This document shows, in pieces, positions 7,491 through 12,935 of a stretch of 12,935 nucleotides of DNA (its first letter is position 1; the number at the start of each line of letters is the position of its first letter). The DNA is from Sulfurovum sp. Lineage in GTDB: Bacteria > Campylobacterota > Campylobacteria > Campylobacterales > Sulfurovaceae. The stretch covers positions 1 through 12,935 of the forward strand of contig JAMONG010000104.1 in the NCBI GenBank assembly GCA_027066595.1, given 5' to 3'. The position numbers were made by a program, and so were the translations under genes. The notes under the pieces are model-generated. The model was not told the origin of the DNA, searched no databases, and was given only the letters and a program-made list of their open reading frames with translations.

Positions 7491-7963
7491 AACACCATTT
7501 TTTCCATCAGTCGTATGAACAATGCTTCTACATTATTATCATCTTTTGCAGAGGTTAAAAAAGTATCATCCTTTAGCTCTATTTTCTCTTTAGCTACCTC
7601 ACTTAACATATCTGCTTTATTGTAAGCTACAACATATGCTGCATCTGGATTTTCATTTAAAAATATCTCTTTGTGATCAGCCAAACTATCTAATGTCTCT
7701 TGTCGATTAACATCTGTAACAAAGATAGCCCCACTCGCTCCTCGGTAATAACCTAAAGATATTTTTTTACTAGGCGTTGAACCTTCAACATCCCAAATAA
7801 GCATCTCATACTCTTCACCGTTTAGAGTAAGTAACTTTTTAGAGATTTTTACACCAATGGTTGTTAAATATTTATCATCAAATGCACCATCTACATATCT
7901 TCTTACTAAACTTGTCTTTCCTACAGAGAAATCACCCAGTAGAAGTATTTTTTTTCTAATCAT
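7487..7963 (-). CDS. Prokaryotic Rab/Ras-like small GTPase
   Basis: A 158-residue single-domain GTPase of the Ras superfamily, close to Rab in layout. G1 is GDFSVGKTS (10-18), the switch I threonine lies in KYLTTIGVKI (31-40, G2), G3 is WDVEG (57-61), G4 is NKAD (115-118) and G5 is TSAK (137-140). In Rab proteins G3 reads WDTAGQE; here the residue after Gly61 is Ser, not the catalytic Gln, so intrinsic hydrolysis is probably slow and a partner may supply or position the catalytic residue. There is no lipidation site or membrane segment. The start overlaps the OmpA-like gene by 8 nt and the stop overlaps the cyclase by 4 nt. MglA-type GTPases that set cell polarity are the best-known analogues, but assignment to a particular prokaryotic subfamily needs a phylogeny. 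Confidence 0.93.
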   Translation of the reverse strand: MIRKKILLLGDFSVGKTSLVRRYVDGAFDDKYLTTIGVKISKKLLTLNGEEYEMLIWDVEGSTPSKKISLGYYRGASGAIFVTDVNRQETLDSLADHKEIFLNENPDAAYVVAYNKADMLSEVAKEKIELKDDTFLTSAKDDNNVEALFIRLMEKMVL

Positions 7964-9755
7964 TTATTATTTTCCTTAAATTATTTATTATTTGGCTCTC
8001 TTTGAGTTCAAATTTTATTTTTATACGCCTAGATGCTTTTTTATTTTCAATACCATCTACCTCTATAGCTCTAGCACTTCCATATGCTTCTATTTTCATA
8101 AAAGGCTTCATATGATACTGTTTTACTATATTTAACCTTTCAAGATAATATTTTACAGCCAATGCACGCTTGTGCGAAAGTGCTACATTATCTTCTTCCA
8201 GCCCTGTACTATCGGAGTGCCCTTCTATGATGATAGAACGTATATACTCTTTATATTGAACCAATATCGTCATATATTTTGTAAAAGCCTCTGCAATCAC
8301 TTGTATAGCCTCTTTTTTATAGAGTGCTTCACTTGCAATAAATACTTCTAATTTTCTAAAATCTAAAGTATGCTCTTCTTTATTATAGTATGGACTTTTT
8401 GAAAATGAATGATCAAGACGGGTAAAAATCTCATTTTTAATTTCAAGTACCCTGTTTAATCTCGCTTTTTCTTCTTTTAAGACTGTAATTTCATCTGTCG
8501 TATCTTTAAGCAATACTTTTAATCGTTTATCTGATCCTTGTAACTCTTGGGTTAACAGAAAAATCTTCTCTTGTAAACCATTTATAGATTTTTCAAAACC
8601 ACTTTCTAAAGATGCCAATTTACTCTCTAATTTTTCTACAGACGCTTCACTAGATTCTTTTTCTTTTTGTAAACGCTTATCGATATAACGCATCGGTACA
8701 AGAAGCTTATTATTGATTGTTTTTTTTGTTTGCCTTTTCATAAGTTCTTCTATCTCATAAATGACATCTGTAGAGGTAACTTGCCCACTAAGTACATACG
8801 TAGCACCCTCATCACTAATGTTTATCTGCTCTCCTGTTTGAGCATAGACGGTATTTTCCAAACTATTTTTAATATACCACCCATTAAACAGATACGTACC
8901 ATATCCTAAAAGCAACAAAGCAAGTAGCACTAAAATCATTTTGGCAGGATTTTTCTTCTCTTCTTTACTTAGGGGGATTTGTTTATAAAGATAATCTTCC
9001 ATTTTCATGGAAAGTGTTACAATCTCATTGCTGCTATCATCACCATCAAATTTTTGGAAAAAAGGTGCATATTCTTTGACAATTTTTGCAAAAAACTCAT
9101 TGATATCTGTACGCTGTTCATAGTCTGGTTCAGCATCTAAAAATGCAATAATATAGACTGAACCTGCACTCTCTATGTAGAGTGTTGCATTTCCATAACT
9201 TAATATCTGTACTTCATTTTTTGTTTCACTGTTTTTTACCCAGTCATTGATGAAATCTTTAATTGCAGATGCCATAGAAGCCACCATATGAGCATCATTT
9301 ATCTCTTTGTTTTCTAAATTCGCTTCAGCTATGAGTAACGAACTCTCTTTATGTATCACAAACAAAGAAGAGATAAGTGCACCTGAACTCTCTTCTAAAA
9401 GTAACTCCATCTCAGACACACCAGAGAGTTTTGCTTTTGCTTTACGCTTATAGTTTTCAAAAGAGAGACCCCTCTCTATCTTTTTATTGATGGTCTCCAT
9501 CAGTTCTTTAATGGCTTGCGTGACATACTTCGATATCATACCACCCATGATAGGATAGAGTGCGTCAATCATCGTCTCTTTATTTTCTGCGATACCTTTA
9601 GATATGGCAGGTGTTACACGTTTCATGATGGTTGCATCATCACTTGCCTCAAAGTCAAGTTTATCAACTTTTGATGTTAGTTTTTCAAATTTTTCGAGTT
9701 CTTCAGATAAAAGAAGTTCTTTTAACTGATCTAACTCTGTGGGACTATTTTTCAG
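7956..9755 (-). CDS. Single-pass membrane protein with C-terminal OmpA/MotB-like domain, probable CTG start
   Basis: Predicted inner-membrane protein whose C-terminus grips peptidoglycan. Using ATG 9626 as residue 1 (556 residues), the cytoplasmic part spans 1-228, and 70-190 has a Roadblock/longin-like strand-helix-strand pattern. A transmembrane helix lies at 229-246, a BON-like segment near 255-297, a periplasmic coiled coil at 315-400, and the OmpA-like domain at 420-542. In that domain GHSDSTG contributes Asp472 and ASRRI Arg534, the residues that hold diaminopimelate. There is no signal peptide or beta-barrel. The frame remains open for 49 codons before ATG 9626 and that stretch is protein-like. 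It contains no ATG, GTG or TTG; CTG at 9755 follows AAGG by 8 nt and gives 599 residues. The gene overlaps the coiled-coil gene by 11 nt and the GTPase by 8 nt. The domains are secure, the start is not. Confidence 0.88.
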   Translation of the reverse strand: MKNSPTELDQLKELLLSEELEKFEKLTSKVDKLDFEASDDATIMKRVTPAISKGIAENKETMIDALYPIMGGMISKYVTQAIKELMETINKKIERGLSFENYKRKAKAKLSGVSEMELLLEESSGALISSLFVIHKESSLLIAEANLENKEINDAHMVASMASAIKDFINDWVKNSETKNEVQILSYGNATLYIESAGSVYIIAFLDAEPDYEQRTDINEFFAKIVKEYAPFFQKFDGDDSSNEIVTLSMKMEDYLYKQIPLSKEEKKNPAKMILVLLALLLLGYGTYLFNGWYIKNSLENTVYAQTGEQINISDEGATYVLSGQVTSTDVIYEIEELMKRQTKKTINNKLLVPMRYIDKRLQKEKESSEASVEKLESKLASLESGFEKSINGLQEKIFLLTQELQGSDKRLKVLLKDTTDEITVLKEEKARLNRVLEIKNEIFTRLDHSFSKSPYYNKEEHTLDFRKLEVFIASEALYKKEAIQVIAEAFTKYMTILVQYKEYIRSIIIEGHSDSTGLEEDNVALSHKRALAVKYYLERLNIVKQYHMKPFMKIEAYGSARAIEVDGIENKKASRRIKIKFELKESQIINNLRKIIND

Positions 9756-10293
9756 TCTTAGTGCCTTGTGCTAACATCGCATTGACATCTGTACCTTGTA
9801 TCTTCATTGCTACATCTAAGAGCATTTGTGCCATAGAGTCACGCGAAAGTTTCTCATCAGAAAGACCTGCAAGACCTTTTTGAAGTGTTGCTTGTATCTC
9901 ATTTTGCATTGTTTTCATGTTTTCAGACATTTTTTTGTTATCATCTGCTACATTTTCTTTAAATATTTTAAGTTTTGTGGCAAACTCATCTTTTTGGTTT
10001 GTCATTTGTTCATGTAGGTTTTCATCTGTAGAATCTATAAGTTCTTTAAGTTTTGTTCTTTCTCTTTGAGTGGACGTTGAAAGATTATCTATCTTTTTTT
10101 CAAGCACTTCTAACGAACGCTCTGTCTCTTTTTGTAGTTTTGTATGAGACTCATTAAACGCTTTTGTCATTTTGTTTTCCATCACAGTTAGCGTGTCGTT
10201 GAGTTGGTTAAACTGTGCTTCAAAATCTTTTATCTGATTTCCAAAGATTAAATCTCTGATTTGATCTACGTTGTTTGCATTTTTATCTGACAT
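9745..10293 (-). CDS. Coiled-coil protein, first gene of the GTPase operon
   Basis: A 182-residue, very charged, soluble protein that is almost entirely helical; about 24-140 fits a long coiled coil. Two short conserved-looking ends flank it: an N-terminal motif QIRDLIFGNQIKDFE (11-25) and a C-terminal helix LSRDSMAQMLLDVAMKIQG (149-167). The N-terminal motif is echoed at the start of the next gene product. There are no membrane segments, signal peptide or cysteines. GAGG lies just upstream of the ATG at 10293. The stop overlaps the probable CTG start of the OmpA-like protein. Its size and shape suggest a scaffold or adaptor for the membrane protein or the GTPase, but I recognise no named family. 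Confidence 0.85.
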   Translation of the reverse strand: MSDKNANNVDQIRDLIFGNQIKDFEAQFNQLNDTLTVMENKMTKAFNESHTKLQKETERSLEVLEKKIDNLSTSTQRERTKLKELIDSTDENLHEQMTNQKDEFATKLKIFKENVADDNKKMSENMKTMQNEIQATLQKGLAGLSDEKLSRDSMAQMLLDVAMKIQGTDVNAMLAQGTKTEK

Positions 10294-10329
10294 GTACCCT
10301 CTTTATTGTTAAATTATTTTTAGCTATTT

Positions 10330-10335
10330 ATTATA
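10330..10335 (-). promoter_or_regulatory. Putative -10 box of the coiled-coil/OmpA/GTPase/GGDEF operon
   Basis: A perfect TATAAT on the minus strand would start transcription about 30 nt before the coiled-coil ATG. The -35 region is poor. The 130-nt gap 10294-10423 is a divergent, very AT-rich promoter region and contains no other gene. Confidence 0.45.
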
Positions 10336-10384
10336 TTTTAACATATAATACTCATTTTATTGTCTTTTTTAGAGTAAAATATGC

Positions 10385-10390
10385 TATAAA
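10385..10390 (+). promoter_or_regulatory. Putative -10 box of the 40-aa membrane protein gene
   Basis: TATAAA on the plus strand lies 33 nt before the ATG at 10424. TTGTCT about 19 nt upstream is a possible -35 at a long spacing. Only weakly supported. Confidence 0.3.
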
Positions 10391-10423
10391 TTTAAAAAAT
10401 TATTAAAATATTAGGATTTGATT

Positions 10424-10546
10424 ATGTTTCAGAAGCTTGCACCACTCATTGTTTTAGCACTTTTTGCTACAGGTATGTACCTCATGATGCAAGGTATGGA
10501 CAATGCTGTAGAGATGACTAAAACCAAAAAAGAGATTAAAAGATAA
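10424..10546 (+). CDS. 40-aa single-pass membrane protein
   Basis: A short plus-strand gene with 40 codons and a TAA stop. Residues 4-22, LAPLIVLALFATGMYLMMQ, form one hydrophobic helix; the C-terminal half is charged and basic, ending KTKKEIKR, so an N-out or periplasmic N-terminus with a cytoplasmic tail is plausible. An uncleaved signal anchor is another reading. AGGA sits 9 nt before the ATG, and codon use is normal for the window. It diverges from the coiled-coil operon and ends 8 nt before the convergent pyrF stop. No family recognised. Its position suggests either an independent small protein or a partner of the trans-envelope module next door. Confidence 0.72.
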   Translation: MFQKLAPLIVLALFATGMYLMMQGMDNAVEMTKTKKEIKR

Positions 10547-10554
10547 TCTTCTAA

Positions 10555-11247
10555 TTACAAAGCAGCCATTACCTTAAGCATTTGTGCCACTTTGGCTTCA
10601 GGGTTCTTATCTTTATAGACAGGTCTTCCCACCACAGGATAGTCTACACCCTCTTTCGCTGCCAACTCTAAAGTAGCTACACGTTGCTGATCACCAGCAT
10701 CTTCCCCAAAGGGGCGTATGCCAGGGCAAAGTGTTAAGAAATCATTTGAGGTTGCATTTTTAATGGCACGACTCTCAAAAGTTGAACAGACCACACCATC
10801 TAAGCCATTTTCATAACTCATCTTAGCAAACTGCTCTGCTTTAGCATCAATGCCTTTTTCATATACCTCTTTGAAGTTTGCTTCATCAAAAGAAGTGAGT
10901 GCCGTTACAGCTAAAACAAGGGGACGTTTCTCATAGCTAGAGAGTCTCTCCATCACTGTTTTCATAGCCACTGAGCCAGCACTGGCATGGATGTTAAACA
11001 TCTCTACACCCAGTTTCGCTATCTCTTCTGCCGCGTCTGCCATAGTGTTAGGGATGTCATAAAGTTTAAGGTCTAAAAAGATTTTAAAATCAGGATTTAT
11101 CTTTTTAAGTGCTTCTATAAACTCTTTGCCATCACGGATGTAGGCACGAAACCCTACTTTCATCCAGACATCATAGCCTCTTATAGACTCTGCCAAGGCT
11201 AAATTCTCTTTGGCTGAGGGTAAATCTAATGCAACACATAACTCCAT
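10555..11247 (-). CDS. pyrF: Orotidine 5'-phosphate decarboxylase
   Basis: Converts OMP to UMP, the last step of de novo pyrimidine synthesis, in the cytoplasm. The 230-residue protein is of normal bacterial length. Residues seen are Asp8 (VALDLP), Lys30 (WMKVG), and the catalytic array DLKLYDIPNT with Asp59, Lys61 and Asp64; the phosphate-binding segments CPGIRPFG and VGRPVY are also present. The ATG at 11247 has AGGGG 6 nt upstream. A TTG two codons earlier at 11253 is in frame but lies directly against the ribosome binding site and is unlikely. The gene diverges from the cyclophilin gene from a shared -10 palindrome. Confidence 0.97.
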   Translation of the reverse strand: MELCVALDLPSAKENLALAESIRGYDVWMKVGFRAYIRDGKEFIEALKKINPDFKIFLDLKLYDIPNTMADAAEEIAKLGVEMFNIHASAGSVAMKTVMERLSSYEKRPLVLAVTALTSFDEANFKEVYEKGIDAKAEQFAKMSYENGLDGVVCSTFESRAIKNATSNDFLTLCPGIRPFGEDAGDQQRVATLELAAKEGVDYPVVGRPVYKDKNPEAKVAQMLKVMAAL

Positions 11248-11271
11248 ACACAACCCCTAAATATTTATTGG

Positions 11272-11281
11272 TATAATTATA
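11272..11281. promoter_or_regulatory. Palindromic bidirectional -10 element for pyrF and the cyclophilin gene
   Basis: The 10-bp palindrome TATAATTATA gives a perfect TATAAT on the plus strand at 11272-11277 and on the minus strand at 11281-11276. Starts would be about 29 nt before the cyclophilin ATG and about 22 nt before the pyrF ATG, both reasonable leaders. TATACT at 11278-11283 is an alternative plus-strand box. -35 matches are poor on both sides. Confidence 0.6.
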
Positions 11282-11312
11282 CTTTAATTTTAATATATAA
11301 GGACTAAACACT

Positions 11313-11834
11313 ATGTTTGGAAACGACACAAAAAGATACGACATCGCTCAAGAAGTAATGGACACATATAACTACGCTAAATTTAACACATCTAAAGGGA
11401 CTATCTGGGTAAAACTTTACCCAGCAGACGCACCTAACACAGTAGCAAACTTTGCACACCTAGCAAATGAAGGTTTTTACAATGGTTTAAAGTTCCACAG
11501 AGTAATAGAGCAATTTATGGCTCAAGGTGGTTGCCCACATTCTAAAGACAACCCTGCTATGGCAGGAACAGGTGGACCAGGCTGGAACATCGACTGTGAA
11601 ACTGATACAAGTATGGAGCCACACAGACGTGGTACGCTTTCTATGGCTCACGCTGGACCAAACACAGGTGGTAGCCAGTTCTTCATCACTTTTGTTCCTA
11701 CGCCTCACTTAGATGGTGTACACACAGTATTTGGTGCTATCGAAGAAGATGACACTGATTCATTTATGGTGCTTGACAAAATCGCTCAAAATGATGACAT
11801 AGAGTCTGTTGAGATTGTAGCAAGCAAAGCATAA
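11313..11834 (+). CDS. Cyclophilin-type peptidyl-prolyl cis-trans isomerase
   Basis: Catalyses cis-trans isomerisation of X-Pro bonds in protein folding. The 173-residue protein has no signal peptide, so it should be cytoplasmic. It opens with a short extension before the catalytic domain, which begins around KFNTSKGTIWVKLYP. Active-site residues are Arg63 in FHRVIEQFMAQGG, Gln72, the MAHAGPNTGGSQFFI loop (111-125) and His137 in HLDGVHTVFG. The position of the cyclosporin-binding Trp of human CypA is His132, as in many bacterial cyclophilins, so drug sensitivity should be low. AAGGA lies 9 nt before the ATG. The gene shares a bidirectional promoter with pyrF and is followed by the REP-like doublet and nadE on the same strand. 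Confidence 0.96.
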   Translation: MFGNDTKRYDIAQEVMDTYNYAKFNTSKGTIWVKLYPADAPNTVANFAHLANEGFYNGLKFHRVIEQFMAQGGCPHSKDNPAMAGTGGPGWNIDCETDTSMEPHRRGTLSMAHAGPNTGGSQFFITFVPTPHLDGVHTVFGAIEEDDTDSFMVLDKIAQNDDIESVEIVASKA

Positions 11835-11840
11835 TCAACC

Positions 11841-11934
11841 GTAGGTCGGGGTATCCTCACCCCGACATTAATTTGTATAAAATAATATTCACTATTGTTT
11901 GAATATTTGTCGGGGAGAGGACACCCCGACCTAC
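11841..11934. repeat. REP-like inverted doublet (BIME-type element)
   Basis: Two 27-bp units, 11841-11867 and 11908-11934, are inverted copies matching at 25 of 27 positions, both differences lying in the loop. Each unit is GTAG followed by a GTCGGGG/CCCCGAC hairpin with an 8-nt loop. They flank a 40-bp AT-rich spacer that contains a further AATATTC/GAATATT stem (11884-11890, 11901-11907). The 5' GTAG ahead of a GC-rich hairpin is the hallmark of REP units moved by RAYT (TnpA-REP) transposases. The element fills nearly the whole gap between the cyclophilin and nadE genes and ends directly at the nadE ribosome binding site. No target duplication is visible. Confidence 0.85.
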
Positions 11935-11944
11935 AAGGAAATAT

Positions 11945-12935
11945 ATGTTCGGATATTACAGAGTAGCATCAGCAGTCAACAAAACCATCGTAGGTAACCC
12001 TAGCAAAAATGCTGAAGAGATAATTACGCTCATCAACGAAGCTCATAAAAAAGAGGTTTCTGTCATTGTATTTCCAGAGCTTACGCTCACAGGATACACT
12101 GCTAGTGACCTTCTCATGAACCAAACACTCATCGCTTCTCAAAATGAAGCACTCTCGTATATATTAAATAATATAAAAAATATCAATACCATTGCTATCG
12201 TAGGGTTAGCAGTCTTTGAAGCCGATAGGCTCTATAACTGTGCCGCTGTCATTCAAAATGGAAAAGTGCTTGGTGTTGTACCAAAATCATACTTGCCTAA
12301 CAAAAAAGAGTTCTATGAAAAACGTCAGTTTACCACAGGGCGTGACATTACACGAACGACTCTTGACCTTTTAGATGAAGAAGTACCTTTTGGTGTAGAC
12401 TTACTCTTTACAGACAAAAAGGAGATGACCTTTGGGGTAGAGATATGTGAAGACCTTTGGGCGGTGACACCTCCAAGTAACCACATGGCAAGCAATGGTG
12501 CTAACCTGCTCTTTAACCTAAGTGCCAGTAACGAACTCATAGGTAAACACGAGTATCGTGAAGAGCTTGTGCGTACACAGAGTGCTAGGTGTATGGCTGC
12601 GTATGTTTACTCTTCGGCAGGTGTGGGTGAAAGTACAACAGACACTGTCTTTGGAGGACATGCTATCATCTCTGAATATGGTTCTACATTGGCTCAAAAT
12701 GAGCGATTTCGTATGGATAGCCATATGATAACAGCTGACGTTGACCTAGAGCGTCTTAGATGGCTACGGCTCAATGAGTCTAGCTATGGTGATGCCAGAC
12801 GTAAAAAGACCAGAGTCATCAAGGTAGATGCCCTACCAAACATGAGCAAGATAGAGCGAGACATCACCCCCAGCCCCTTTGTACCCTCACGCTATGCAGA
12901 CAAAAAACACAGATGTGACGAGATAGTCCATATAC
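11945..12935 (+). CDS. nadE: Glutamine-dependent NAD synthetase, 3' end outside window
   Basis: Final step of NAD synthesis: amidates deamido-NAD using glutamine-derived ammonia. About 330 codons are present, covering the N-terminal nitrilase-fold glutaminase domain and the linker; the C-terminal ATP-dependent synthetase domain should follow outside. The glutaminase triad is visible as Glu45 (FPELTLTGY), Lys114 (VPKSYLPN) and Cys168 (GVEICEDLW). The substrate-pocket stretch KKEFYEKRQF and FNLSASNE also match. The start at ATG 11945 has AAGGA just upstream, bordering the REP element. The opening MFGYYRVA is typical of the long two-domain form, near 640 residues. Expected to be cytoplasmic and possibly cotranscribed with the cyclophilin gene. 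Confidence 0.94.
   Translation, partial: MFGYYRVASAVNKTIVGNPSKNAEEIITLINEAHKKEVSVIVFPELTLTGYTASDLLMNQTLIASQNEALSYILNNIKNINTIAIVGLAVFEADRLYNCAAVIQNGKVLGVVPKSYLPNKKEFYEKRQFTTGRDITRTTLDLLDEEVPFGVDLLFTDKKEMTFGVEICEDLWAVTPPSNHMASNGANLLFNLSASNELIGKHEYREELVRTQSARCMAAYVYSSAGVGESTTDTVFGGHAIISEYGSTLAQNERFRMDSHMITADVDLERLRWLRLNESSYGDARRKKTRVIKVDALPNMSKIERDITPSPFVPSRYADKKHRCDEIVHI

Noticed and set aside
9624..9626. ATG 9626 as the true start of the OmpA-type protein
   Set aside because: It is the first canonical start, but it discards 43 protein-like residues that include the motif shared with the neighbouring protein. It has no better ribosome binding site than CTG 9755, and it would leave a 118-nt gap in an otherwise overlapping operon. 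It remains possible.
11251..11253. TTG start for pyrF
   Set aside because: It directly abuts the AGGGG ribosome binding site; ATG 11247 has proper spacing and matches family N-termini.
11841..11934. The inverted units as a CRISPR array or a complete insertion sequence
   Set aside because: There are only two units, inverted rather than direct, with a 40-bp spacer and no coding capacity.

Overview
The window looks like chromosomal DNA of a low-GC Campylobacterota (Epsilonproteobacteria), most likely a Sulfurovum/Sulfurimonas-type organism. This is inferred from the family-level look of Prs, LepA, RsmD, PyrF and the large glutamine-dependent NadE, from AT-rich promoters with good -10 but poor -35 boxes, and from the lack of long gene blocks of foreign composition. 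No database search was possible, so the genus is a guess.

Layout. 1-2555 (minus): prs followed 31 nt later by lepA, which starts at TTG and runs off the left edge. 2674-3174 (plus): a DUF2062 membrane protein. 3175-3379: a gap with a striking long inverted repeat. 3380-5342 (plus): a secreted NlpC/P60 cell-wall peptidase with SH3-like domains, then rsmD. 5362-5715 (minus): a small lipoprotein, converging on rsmD across a shared hairpin. 5871-6113 (plus): an unrecognised 80-aa protein. 6165-6255 (minus): tRNA-Ser(GCU).

6327-10293 (minus) is the most interesting part. Four overlapping genes encode a coiled-coil protein, a single-pass membrane protein ending in an OmpA/MotB-like peptidoglycan-binding domain, a Rab/Ras-like small GTPase and a PAS-PAS-GGDEF diguanylate cyclase. 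A strong hairpin follows the last gene. The membrane protein appears to start at a non-canonical CTG, because 43 well-formed in-frame residues precede its first ATG. Those residues carry a motif also found at the N-terminus of the coiled-coil protein. Its cytoplasmic half has a segment with the strand/helix pattern of Roadblock/longin domains, the usual partners of prokaryotic Ras-like GTPases. My reading is a GTPase-controlled, wall-anchored trans-envelope module feeding c-di-GMP signalling; the assembly is inferred and none of it is shown experimentally here.

10424-12935: a 40-aa single-pass membrane protein (plus), pyrF (minus), a cyclophilin-type peptidyl-prolyl isomerase (plus) and the 5' part of a glutamine-dependent NAD synthetase (plus). 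pyrF and the isomerase diverge from a palindromic TATAATTATA that gives a perfect -10 box on both strands. The gap between the isomerase and nadE is almost entirely one REP-like inverted doublet whose units begin with GTAG, the tetranucleotide typical of RAYT-mobilised repeats.
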